A stretch of 64,000 nt of DNA from a virus: positions 20,397 through 84,396 of IMG/VR virus record IMGVR_UViG_3300037520_001276; one strand, given 5' to 3'. A program made the translations under genes and the position numbers. This document shows, one piece after another, positions 23,945 to 31,214 of this stretch (the stretch's first letter is position 1; every line of letters starts with the position of its first letter). The notes beneath the pieces are model-generated. The model saw nothing but the letters and a program-made list of their open reading frames with translations, was not told the origin of the DNA and searched no databases.

Positions 23945-24279
23945 GGTCTATTTTCTTCAAACCACTCTATTATTGCGTTTATTGCCCATACCAATCCGGC
24001 AGATAACATCCCGTCAAAGAATACGGATAAAATTTTATTAAGTCCAATCAAATCCGCATTTGGCGAAAAATACGCTAATGATAAAAAGAAACCGACCCAT
24101 GTTGATGTGCATAAAACACAGGAAATAAGGCCAGATAGGAATTTACCTAAAAAGTTAAATGGAGATAATGGGTTATTACCCCAATTGTGTATGGATTGTC
24201 TTAATCCACCGAATATTGATCCATAGACCAATATGTTTGTCATTCCGTAGGCAACCATTGCCCAAATTACTAAATTCAT
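23929..24279 (-). CDS. Integral membrane protein with Cys pair (116 aa)
   Basis: Three membrane segments are visible (about residues 3-22, 45-70 and 85-105). A loop-proximal SCVLCTSTWVGF recalls the C-x-x-C...W-x-G element of small DUF1360-type membrane proteins, but the similarity is weak. It lies between the coiled-coil gene (1 nt gap) and the tandem repeat. The gene sits between gp47 and gp46, so a membrane anchor for replication or recombination is conceivable, without direct evidence. Confidence 0.7.
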   Translation of the reverse strand: MNLVIWAMVAYGMTNILVYGSIFGGLRQSIHNWGNNPLSPFNFLGKFLSGLISCVLCTSTWVGFFLSLAYFSPNADLIGLNKILSVFFDGMLSAGLVWAINAIIEWFEENRPSNNK

Positions 24280-24280
24280 A

Positions 24281-24910
24281 TTATTTATATAAGTTATCGT
24301 TTAGGTTAGAACTTCCATGAAACCTGGCAGGGGTATCTCCAACTTGTTTTGGTTGTTCTAACAATTTTTTTTCTAATTCTTCAATTTTCTTTTTTAATTC
24401 CCTTATTTCTGTGTTAAGGTTTTGTATTGTCTGTTGTAACATTTTTGTTTTATTATCGTCTACGTTAATGTCTAAATTACGTCTAAGTTCATCTAAAGTT
24501 TGACTAAGTTTAGATATTTCTTCATCTTTTTTAGTTATAGTTTCATTAAGGTCATTTTCTGTGTTTTTGTCACCAATATATTCTATTTTTGTGACAATCT
24601 TTTCTACAGGTACCTCTTTAATAACTTCAACAATCTTTTCAACTTCCTTGATTACTTCAACCGGTACTTCCACCCGTATTTCACGGATTACCTCAATTTC
24701 TACCTGTTTTTCACCAACAATACCCGTTTTTAAGTCTTTTTCATCTTCATTAAGTGTTTTTCCCAAAAGTCCGTACTTTTCTATATTAAACCCCGACTGA
24801 AAACATTTTTTAATAAACCCATCAACATCTTCAATATTATTGAGTTTACAATATTCAGATACTGATTTCAATATGGTTTTATTAAATATTTCTGAGTACT
24901 TCAGTTCCAT
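24281..24910 (-). CDS. Coiled-coil protein with Val-Pro-Glu repeats (209 aa)
   Basis: ATG 24910 is preferred over a TTG two codons upstream. Residues 1-50 are a small helical domain (MELKYSEIFNKTILKSV, VDGFIKKCFQSGFN) that looks conserved. Residues about 70-110 are a repetitive stretch (IRVEVPVEVIKEVEKIVEV and variants), and residues about 115-190 a long coiled coil. The Val-Pro-Glu element also occurs in the membrane protein at 16083. It overlaps the gp47 gene by 29 nt and is therefore coupled to it. Possibly a scaffold or partner in the recombination complex; function unknown. Confidence 0.7.
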   Translation of the reverse strand: MELKYSEIFNKTILKSVSEYCKLNNIEDVDGFIKKCFQSGFNIEKYGLLGKTLNEDEKDLKTGIVGEKQVEIEVIREIRVEVPVEVIKEVEKIVEVIKEVPVEKIVTKIEYIGDKNTENDLNETITKKDEEISKLSQTLDELRRNLDINVDDNKTKMLQQTIQNLNTEIRELKKKIEELEKKLLEQPKQVGDTPARFHGSSNLNDNLYK

Positions 24911-25661
24911 TTTCAATATCAGAAAAAGATTTTATTGAAAACTTTAAAAACGGTTTTGGGTTTTCAAGGTCCGTATAGGTATATTCTTTAGTTCCGAAAT
25001 CATAAGTTCCGAAACCGTGATTTCGGATACTCTCTCCGATGTTCTGTTGAATTGGTGATCCGATCATATACCCTTTACCGGTCTTGAAACTAAATTCCTG
25101 TCTTTTGTGAATATCTCCACATAAAACAATATCTAACCCATCAAACTTTTCAACATCATACGCGTGGTCTCCAAAGTCATAACCTAAGTCCGTAGTCATA
25201 CCTTGTATTGGTCCATGAAATAAACCTACCTTTATTCCTTTTGCTTCACTAATTTCAGGAGGAATATTTCCTTGATACTGAGAATAAACACACCAACTAA
25301 CATTATCATCTTCATAAACACCTCTGTCTTTGTAATAGACAATGTTTTTGTTATTTAATGAGTCGATAATCGGAGATAATGCGTCTAACCTATCAATATT
25401 ATTCACTAAAAAGTCGTGATTACCAGGAATTAGAATGGTTTTTGTAATATTCGCACATTCAGTTAAAATCCAAGCAACAAACTCAATAAGTTCAGGAGTC
25501 ATTTGATTTTTAGAGTGAACTAAATCACCGGTAAAGACAATACGGTCAGGTTTAATTTCTTTCCATTGGTTGATTGCATTCTCTAATATCTTTCGGTATT
25601 GGTCGTGATCTTTAAATAGTTTTACGTGAAGATCAGAAAAGTGTATTAATTTTTTAATCAT
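24882..25661 (-). CDS. 47: Recombination endonuclease subunit, gp47/Mre11/SbcD-like nuclease
   Basis: 259 aa calcineurin-like phosphoesterase with all motifs visible: DLH at 9-11 (HFSDLHV), GDLV near 45 (VFTGDLVHS), GNHD near 80 (LIPGNHDF), GLFHGP near 146 and GDIH near 188 (LCGDIHKR). These bind two metal ions. It pairs with gp46 as the nuclease of the phage Mre11-Rad50 complex. It is shorter than T4 gp47 and lacks an obvious C-terminal extension. It overlaps the upstream gene by 1 nt and the coiled-coil gene downstream by 29 nt. High confidence. Confidence 0.94.
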   Translation of the reverse strand: MIKKLIHFSDLHVKLFKDHDQYRKILENAINQWKEIKPDRIVFTGDLVHSKNQMTPELIEFVAWILTECANITKTILIPGNHDFLVNNIDRLDALSPIIDSLNNKNIVYYKDRGVYEDDNVSWCVYSQYQGNIPPEISEAKGIKVGLFHGPIQGMTTDLGYDFGDHAYDVEKFDGLDIVLCGDIHKRQEFSFKTGKGYMIGSPIQQNIGESIRNHGFGTYDFGTKEYTYTDLENPKPFLKFSIKSFSDIENGTEVLRNI

Positions 25662-25897
25662 TACATTACAATTTTTGGTGGTCTTCCTAAATCATCATAT
25701 CCATCATCTTTGAATGGATTTGGTGGTATTGGTGCTGGTTCAAAAGTAGGTACATTAATTTTTGGATTTGAAAAAAACGGGTCAACGTCTTTAACTTCCA
25801 GCATTTTATCAACAATTGGTAGAATATCTACATTTTCATCATTGAATTTACCGTGTAAATAACCTTCTAACCAAATATAAAATTCTTTATGTGTCAT
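25661..25897 (-). CDS. Hypothetical small phage protein with Pro-rich C-terminus (78 aa)
   Basis: Begins MTHKEFYIWLEGYLHGKF; the N-terminal half is helical with aromatic residues, the C-terminal half is proline-rich (FEPAPIPPNPFKDDGYDDLG). Looks like a conserved protein of T4-like phages of Bacteroidota; function unknown. The stop codon overlaps the gp47 start by one base (TAATG). Confidence 0.7.
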   Translation of the reverse strand: MTHKEFYIWLEGYLHGKFNDENVDILPIVDKMLEVKDVDPFFSNPKINVPTFEPAPIPPNPFKDDGYDDLGRPPKIVM

Positions 25898-25899
25898 AA

Positions 25900-26100
25900 T
25901 TAATCCTCCTCAATACTAAAATCATATTCATCTTCGTCTTGGATTTTATCCCACTCCAATTCTTGATCTCCTCTGAAATCAACTTCTTCATAAAACTTCT
26001 CTTCATCTTCTTCAAAAAGTTTTACTTCTTCATCCGTTAACTCGGCCGAATATTTACAAATTGTTGTGTAAGATTCAAACCATACTAATTTTTTTCCCAT
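25900..26100 (-). CDS. Small acidic protein (66 aa)
   Basis: Begins MGKKLVWFESYTTICKYSA; more than a third of residues are Asp or Glu (LFEEDEEKFYEEVDF, ELEWDKIQDEDEYD). The size and charge would suit a DNA mimic or a small inhibitor of a host DNA-binding protein, but nothing specific shows that. Sits in the gp47 operon with 2-4 nt gaps. Confidence 0.65.
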   Translation of the reverse strand: MGKKLVWFESYTTICKYSAELTDEEVKLFEEDEEKFYEEVDFRGDQELEWDKIQDEDEYDFSIEED

Positions 26101-26104
26101 AATT

Positions 26105-26251
26105 TTATATTAATTCACGATTATAAAGATTTGCTAAAATAATTCTAGCAAACTTAAATTCTTTAGATCTGTTCAATTTTAATCCATAAGCAAGAGCAAC
26201 ACTTCTAAGGTGAGGATACGCTTCACTTATTGTCATTTTACCTATTTCCAT
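26105..26251 (-). CDS. Small basic protein (48 aa)
   Basis: ATG 26251 to TAA 26105-26107. Begins MEIGKMTISEAYPHLRS and continues VALAYGLKLNRSKEFKFA. The start overlaps the stop of the zinc-ribbon gene by one base (TAATG), and the stop lies 4 nt before the next ATG. Perfect operon spacing and a helix-turn-helix-like rhythm (SEAYPHLRSVALAYGLKLNR) support a real gene, possibly DNA-binding. Confidence 0.6.
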   Translation of the reverse strand: MEIGKMTISEAYPHLRSVALAYGLKLNRSKEFKFARIILANLYNRELI

Positions 26252-26466
26252 TACTTATCAAATAATTTAAAATCTTCATTTACATTTCCACAATCATTAC
26301 ACATATAAGTTGGGAACGGTACAATAGTGTCTTCAGGACTACCTGTTAATAGTTTAGGTACTTTTTTCAATATTGTAACTTCTTTAAAGTATGTTGATTT
26401 ACATTTTTCACAATCAATGGTTGGTTGATCTCTTAGATTGATTTTTGGTTTGATGATTTCTTCCAT
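26251..26466 (-). CDS. Zinc-ribbon protein (71 aa)
   Basis: Two CxxC knuckles (C19-E-K-C22 and C56-N-D-C59) 33 residues apart form a zinc ribbon. The linker contains PKLLTGSPEDTIVPFPTY, a pattern I associate with small phage zinc-ribbon proteins. It is acidic at both ends. It could contact RNA polymerase or DNA. It overlaps the 48-aa gene by 1 nt. Confidence 0.7.
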   Translation of the reverse strand: MEEIIKPKINLRDQPTIDCEKCKSTYFKEVTILKKVPKLLTGSPEDTIVPFPTYMCNDCGNVNEDFKLFDK

Positions 26467-26552
26467 TTTGTTTTATATTTTACTTTTATTTTTCCTACTT
26501 CTTTATCCCAAGTGGTATTATACCACCACCTAATTGTTAATTCTGGTTTCAT
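26433..26552 (-). CDS. Candidate short protein (39 aa)
   Basis: ATG 26552 to TAA 26433. Begins MKPELTIRWWYNTTWDKE and ends in a basic stretch (KYKTKWKKSSNQKSI). It fills the 99-nt gap between the nuclease and zinc-ribbon genes, overlapping the latter by 34 nt. Trp/Tyr-rich composition and fit with operon packing make it plausible; the short length leaves doubt. Confidence 0.45.
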   Translation of the reverse strand: MKPELTIRWWYNTTWDKEVGKIKVKYKTKWKKSSNQKSI

Positions 26553-26565
26553 ATTAAATTATAAT

Positions 26566-27432
26566 TTATTTTTTTAATGTTGTCAAACGTTCTTTAATAT
26601 CCATGTTTATTATCTCATCAATTACCTTTCTTTCTACCCTATATTCAGTAAAATCTTGTTCTTCTGTTAAGTGAACAATCACACAACCATAAAACCCAAT
26701 ACCCTCATATTTTGTTCCTTCCAACATTTTTAATAACACCTTTCCATATAGTGGTAATTGTGTGTTGTAGTGACCAAGAGCGGTATTTGGTAGGTATTTA
26801 AATGGTTCTTTCATCGGTTTTGTGTAGTCGTTAGATTCCATGTTTTTCTTTTTATTGGTTTTCCAATCGGTTATAACAATACCAAACCCGGTTTTTTGTT
26901 TATTAAACATTAACCAAACTTTATCAGGTTGGCCTGTGTATCCTAACTCAGGATGACCTAAAACTATCTCCGTGTCTAATAGAACCGCACCCCTTTCTTC
27001 CATGAGTTTCAAAAACTTATAGCCAGCTTTGATCATTCTATCACCTTTCATAATCATTTCCATATCACATTCATAGAGTGGTTGTCTAACCTCTTTTTTG
27101 ATTCCATGTCTTTTGATTGTTTCAATCTCCAATTCATAATGGACTCTACTTCCCATATTGGTTGATATTCTACCAGCCTCTTCCCATTCTGCGAGCAGTG
27201 TTTGCATAACGTATGGGTCTCCTTTTGCCTTATTTCTTGCCGCTTCTTCAGTGGGAAAATCATCATAAAATAACTTCATTACTTTTGATACGGACGGAAA
27301 ATCATCTCTGATTGTTCCATCAATATCTTTCATGGTGTATCTATGTTTATCTTCTTCAAAAGTTAATTCTAACTCTTTTTGTCTTTCTGATAAGATATCT
27401 CGTATTTCTTTTGCTATTTCTTTTAAATTCAT
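26566..27432 (-). CDS. RecB/Cas4-family PD-(D/E)XK exonuclease
   Basis: 288 aa. The nuclease core is visible: GYTGQPDKVWLMF (acidic Asp of motif II, about residue 170), IVITDWKTNKKK (D-x-K of motif III, about 190) and a QxxxY-type end (HYNTQLPLYGKVL, about 225). This is the RecB-like exonuclease arrangement, usually acting on single- or double-stranded DNA ends. The N-terminal 60 residues (RQKELELTFEEDKHRY) form an extra helical lobe. It overlaps the primase gene by 4 nt (ATGA), so it probably serves replication or recombination. Confidence 0.85.
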   Translation of the reverse strand: MNLKEIAKEIRDILSERQKELELTFEEDKHRYTMKDIDGTIRDDFPSVSKVMKLFYDDFPTEEAARNKAKGDPYVMQTLLAEWEEAGRISTNMGSRVHYELEIETIKRHGIKKEVRQPLYECDMEMIMKGDRMIKAGYKFLKLMEERGAVLLDTEIVLGHPELGYTGQPDKVWLMFNKQKTGFGIVITDWKTNKKKNMESNDYTKPMKEPFKYLPNTALGHYNTQLPLYGKVLLKMLEGTKYEGIGFYGCVIVHLTEEQDFTEYRVERKVIDEIINMDIKERLTTLKK

Positions 27433-28349
27433 TCTTTTTCTTCTACTATATATTCGTTTATTTGACCTCTTAGGTCACAAACGTCTTTATCTTTTGGTAG
27501 TTTCATCAACTTAACCCTACCATAAAGTTTTCCTCCGTTTAATTTGTCATAAATGTTTTTAGCATCTGTAAACGCATCTCCATCAAGACAAACAATAATG
27601 TCTTTTTTTGCCTTTTCGTAAAGTTTTTCCCATAAATTATCATTAACATATTTACCTAACAATGCAATTGAATTGTCTAAAAAGAAAGAATCAAACACAC
27701 CCTCAACAAGGTATATATCTTTTTTCCAATCAATTAAACTTTCGTTAAATATAAGAAAGTCTTTTGCCGCTTCAGGGTTTTTGTATTTTAACTTTGATCT
27801 TGGGTTCCATGATCTTGATACAAAAAAGTTTAGATCTCCTTTTTTATTAAATGACGGAACAATAATACGACCAGCATACTCACCTTCAATACAAAGACCA
27901 ATATTATACTTATCTATTGTTTCTTGAGTTATACCTCTTTTTTTAAGGTAATTAAACGCCTCTTTTCTTGGTACGTGTAATGGGTGTATTTCCTCAAACT
28001 TTTTATATTCTTTTGGTAATTCTAACTCTTTATATACTTTTTGTTTTTTTTCTACCTTATCCGGTCTGATGAGGTTATAGGTTTTTTTGTCTTTTTTTGA
28101 ACCAAATTGTTCAATTAGTCTACCTAAATGTCCATGTGTGTCGTGTGTTTCAGAGCACGCCCAACATTTATAAACATGGTTAATATAATTTATTTCTAAA
28201 TTTCCCTTACCATCGGTTTTTGATAAACCTTTTATCTCATAGGAACAAACGGGACAGTCAACAGATATTTGACCACTATATTCATTTACGTTTTTCGGTT
28301 CACCAAAAATATTCTCGATAAGGTCAACTAATAGTGACTCTTCTTTCAT
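27429..28349 (-). CDS. DNA primase, DnaG/gp61-like with zinc ribbon and toprim
   Basis: 306 aa. A zinc ribbon occupies residues 32-65 (C32-P-V-C35 and C62-W-A-C65). A primase-type N-lobe follows, and the toprim fold has LVEGVFDSFF (catalytic Glu near 214) and CLDGD (Asp pair near 255). The protein is compact for DnaG and lacks a helicase-binding C-domain, like T4 gp61. It would make RNA primers for lagging-strand synthesis. A near-consensus host-type promoter (TTTG-N19-TATCTTTT) lies directly before it and may drive the whole block down to the sigma factor. Confidence 0.9.
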   Translation of the reverse strand: MKEESLLVDLIENIFGEPKNVNEYSGQISVDCPVCSYEIKGLSKTDGKGNLEINYINHVYKCWACSETHDTHGHLGRLIEQFGSKKDKKTYNLIRPDKVEKKQKVYKELELPKEYKKFEEIHPLHVPRKEAFNYLKKRGITQETIDKYNIGLCIEGEYAGRIIVPSFNKKGDLNFFVSRSWNPRSKLKYKNPEAAKDFLIFNESLIDWKKDIYLVEGVFDSFFLDNSIALLGKYVNDNLWEKLYEKAKKDIIVCLDGDAFTDAKNIYDKLNGGKLYGRVKLMKLPKDKDVCDLRGQINEYIVEEKE

Positions 28350-28353
28350 ACAT

Positions 28354-28384
28354 AAAAGATAAGAAATAAGGGTGAATAGTCAAA
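28354..28384 (-). promoter_or_regulatory. Host-type -33/-7 promoter before the primase gene
   Basis: Minus strand TTTG (28384-28381), 19-nt spacer, TATCTTTT (28361-28354). One mismatch to TTTG-N19-TAnnTTTG, same spacing as the ncRNA promoter. The predicted start is within 1-2 nt of the ATG at 28349, so the transcript could be leaderless. Confidence 0.6.
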
Positions 28385-28393
28385 CAGAATATA

Positions 28394-28996
28394 TTACCAA
28401 ATGTTTTCTTGTTTCATATATCCAAGAACACAAGTATAAGAATCGGCCATATCATAACATTCTTTTTTAAGTGTGTTGTTTCTTGTATAATGCCAAGTAA
28501 TTTGTGGTTCCTTATCTGAAACTCTTTTCCAAATAAGTTCTTTTTTGTCAACATCTTTAGGTAATCCACCAAACAAGACGTGTTTACCCTTATCGTTTTG
28601 TTGTACTAAATCAGGCCATGCAAATTTTCTTGAGTTGTATGTAGAAATATATGATGGAACAATTCCTAAGATATCATAAATTGATTTTGTAATCATAGAA
28701 TTATATCTAAGTAAAGTACCTACAGTCCAAACATTGTTTGAGTTAAGTAACGGCTCTTCAATTACGACACTTGTAATACCTAACTTTGTATAGTTTTGTA
28801 GTTTTTCTTCAAATGCGGTTACTTTCATCAAAAGTTCTTGAATTTTATCATCAACTTTTGGTTTTATTACAGGTGAGAAATGTGTTAATTCTAATAATTC
28901 TTGTGATTTAATATCAAATAAACTCCATCCTATTGTTTTTGTTGATATATCAAGACCCAACACCTTTGGTGAGTTCTTTAAATCTGTTTTTGCCAT
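28394..28996 (-). CDS. RuvC-like Holliday junction resolvase (RNase H fold)
   Basis: 200 aa. First strand with catalytic Asp (VLGLDISTKTIGWS, D16), second acidic motif near residue 80 (VVIEEPLL) and a late Asp-containing helix (CYDMADSYTCVLGY, about 182-195) match the RuvC/RNase H-like D-E-D arrangement. It would cut four-way junctions before packaging, the job gp49 does in T4 with an unrelated fold. It lies 6 nt after the structural gene at 29003, so it may be read both from late transcripts and with the replication genes. Confidence 0.85.
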   Translation of the reverse strand: MAKTDLKNSPKVLGLDISTKTIGWSLFDIKSQELLELTHFSPVIKPKVDDKIQELLMKVTAFEEKLQNYTKLGITSVVIEEPLLNSNNVWTVGTLLRYNSMITKSIYDILGIVPSYISTYNSRKFAWPDLVQQNDKGKHVLFGGLPKDVDKKELIWKRVSDKEPQITWHYTRNNTLKKECYDMADSYTCVLGYMKQENIW

Positions 28997-29002
28997 AAAA
29001 AT

Positions 29003-31195
29003 TTAAAAATCTAATTTAATAGGATACTGTTGAATCCCTTGTCTTTTTTCAGGTGATTGTATCTTAGAAATAACCATAAGTTCTTTCTCAGAGTTGTAAA
29101 GAGCAAGTTCGGTTACGTGTGGTGTCTTAGTTTTATCCCAAGTAGGGTTTGATGAATCAAAAAATTGTGTCTGACCTAAGTTACATAGATAGTTCATAAC
29201 ATAAATTGTTGCCTGAATATCTGTCTGAATTGTACCATAAAAATAAAACTCACCACCAAAATTAAAAGTAGTCCCCGTTTGATTTAAAGATGGAAGGTCA
29301 ATATAATTATCTAATCTATATGTTGGTGCAGAATTATACAAAGTTTCAGTTATTTGTAATGTAGTTCCTGTCAATCCTGTCACTGTTAAATAACCACCTA
29401 CGGTTGTTGCCGATAACTGTGAACTCATATCAATTTCTCTCCACTGTGTTGGGTCGGGTCTTGTCGTTCCATATGTTACTTTTTGTGCCAATATTTTTAA
29501 ACTATTCGCAGTAAAACCGCTTGGTGTTGTTCCAATTTGTGAAACTAAAAATGGAAACTCGTTTCCAAATCTGAATAAAACGTCTGTTGATCCTGGTATT
29601 GTTGTTTGGTCATAGCCCGATACTTTTGAGTAATAATTACAATGTAATGAGTTGGTAAATGCTGTATTGTTAAATCTATATGTTACAAATAAACTTTCCG
29701 CACTTCCTGATAATAATCCTGTAGTACTACCATCAGTACCACATAATGTATTTGGAATAATTAGTCCTAATTGTGGTGCCGGTAATGTCCAAGATCTGTT
29801 TGATTTGTTATTTAATGTTGCAACAATTTCTTCATCATCAAATATGACCATTTTGTAGTCAGGATAAACTTTACCTACCCTATTTGGTATTCCGTTTGTA
29901 TTTGGATGTGTGTCCCATAAATGATAGTACCTTAAACCAGGTGCATTAAAATTTAAGTCTCTTGTTGATTCCATATAATATTCTTGAAATAAATTAAGAG
30001 ATGTAAAACCTGATGGGTCAACATAAAAATCTTCACCTACAGTTCCATTACTATTTTTGTGCCACATTAACCAAGGTAAAGACAATTTAAAGTTCCTTGC
30101 TTGTCCTGTATTACCTGGATTTGTTGGGTCATATTCTTGAAATGCGAATTTTTCACCATAAAAATTATCTATAGCTTGATTTGTATAATGTAAAATAGCA
30201 ACCGATTTTTGATCTTTCGGTTCTACTGTAATTTTTTCAGACAATGAATTATAGTAATATACCGAATCGGTATCTGTCTGTCCCTCAGATTTATTGTAAC
30301 CGAAATATTCTTTTGATCCTGTATATCCTGTAGATTCGTAAAAATTATAATTTTGGTTTAAATTATTAAATACCCCTGCTGGTGATTCAGTCCAAGGCGA
30401 ATTCATGTTCCAAATAACCACATTTCTTTGTGAAACATCACAATTTGTTTCAAAATTAAACACATCAGTAGCCCAATATGGTTGTGGTGTGAAAGTATCA
30501 TATAGATCGGTCATTTGTTCGGGGTAAAATAAACAAGAACTATTTCCCGTTATACCCATAGAACTAAAATCAGGAACTTGTCTATCTACTTGTATAGTGA
30601 TGGTAGTTGCTGTTGACGTATTACCTGTTATTCCGACAACCTTATATGTAAACATAGGTCCATTATTAGATACTGGAGATAATAACCCATTTGTAAATAT
30701 TGTAATAAAATCACCTTCACTAACAGTACCAGAAACACTAACATTTACGCTACTATACGTTAATGTTATTGTATTTCCTGATGATAAAGTCGTGTTATCA
30801 ATTACAAAATTTGGATTTAATGTATACGCCGAAGTTGTAAATCCCGTACTACCAGTAAAAAATCCTCTTGGTGCTGCACTATTAAAAACATCATCAATGT
30901 ATGAGTCGTCAAATGGAATACCGAATGTACTTCCTGAAGTAGAATCAACAAATAAAGGATATTTAATGTTCATTCTATTTCTATCGGGTATTGGTGCCAT
31001 GTTTTGAGCATTATATTGTGGCATCAAAACATTTGACTCAACTAAATTCATTCCATTTACACAATTGTAACAAACTTCGCTATCACCTACTTGAAAATAA
31101 GCAATATCAAATTTTCCTTGTGAAAGTTTTTTTCTCGCAGCGTCTGTAAGTTGCGTATTAATTAATGCTGATGTGTTTTTAATTATGTATGACAT
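29003..31195 (-). CDS. Virion structural protein, tail/baseplate or fibre region (730 aa)
   Basis: The N-terminus (MSYIIKNTSALINTQLTDAA, then RKKLSQGKFDIAYFQVGDSE) looks like an attachment domain. The body is Ser/Thr/Gly/Asn-rich beta structure, rich in TGxTG-type turns, with PWLMWHKNSNG in the middle, and it ends LMVISKIQSPEKRQGIQQY. Composition and location at the end of the tail cluster mark it as a virion protein; no family motif is certain. A TATTTAT box lies 5 nt before the ATG. Alternative: a distal fibre or baseplate-associated protein. Confidence 0.7.
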   Translation of the reverse strand: MSYIIKNTSALINTQLTDAARKKLSQGKFDIAYFQVGDSEVCYNCVNGMNLVESNVLMPQYNAQNMAPIPDRNRMNIKYPLFVDSTSGSTFGIPFDDSYIDDVFNSAAPRGFFTGSTGFTTSAYTLNPNFVIDNTTLSSGNTITLTYSSVNVSVSGTVSEGDFITIFTNGLLSPVSNNGPMFTYKVVGITGNTSTATTITIQVDRQVPDFSSMGITGNSSCLFYPEQMTDLYDTFTPQPYWATDVFNFETNCDVSQRNVVIWNMNSPWTESPAGVFNNLNQNYNFYESTGYTGSKEYFGYNKSEGQTDTDSVYYYNSLSEKITVEPKDQKSVAILHYTNQAIDNFYGEKFAFQEYDPTNPGNTGQARNFKLSLPWLMWHKNSNGTVGEDFYVDPSGFTSLNLFQEYYMESTRDLNFNAPGLRYYHLWDTHPNTNGIPNRVGKVYPDYKMVIFDDEEIVATLNNKSNRSWTLPAPQLGLIIPNTLCGTDGSTTGLLSGSAESLFVTYRFNNTAFTNSLHCNYYSKVSGYDQTTIPGSTDVLFRFGNEFPFLVSQIGTTPSGFTANSLKILAQKVTYGTTRPDPTQWREIDMSSQLSATTVGGYLTVTGLTGTTLQITETLYNSAPTYRLDNYIDLPSLNQTGTTFNFGGEFYFYGTIQTDIQATIYVMNYLCNLGQTQFFDSSNPTWDKTKTPHVTELALYNSEKELMVISKIQSPEKRQGIQQYPIKLDF

Positions 31196-31200
31196 ATTTC

Positions 31201-31207
31201 ATAAATA
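31201..31207 (-). promoter_or_regulatory. TATTTAT late-promoter-type box
   Basis: Heptamer in gene orientation exactly 5 nt before the ATG at 31195. Confidence 0.5.
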
Positions 31208-31214
31208 CTTTGTT

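Noticed and set aside
26566-27432. Packaged protein: starts MNLKEIAKEIRDILSER with an L-x-E
   Set aside because: It is a RecB-type exonuclease coupled to the primase gene, without TATTTAT box; the helix is better explained as part of the enzyme.
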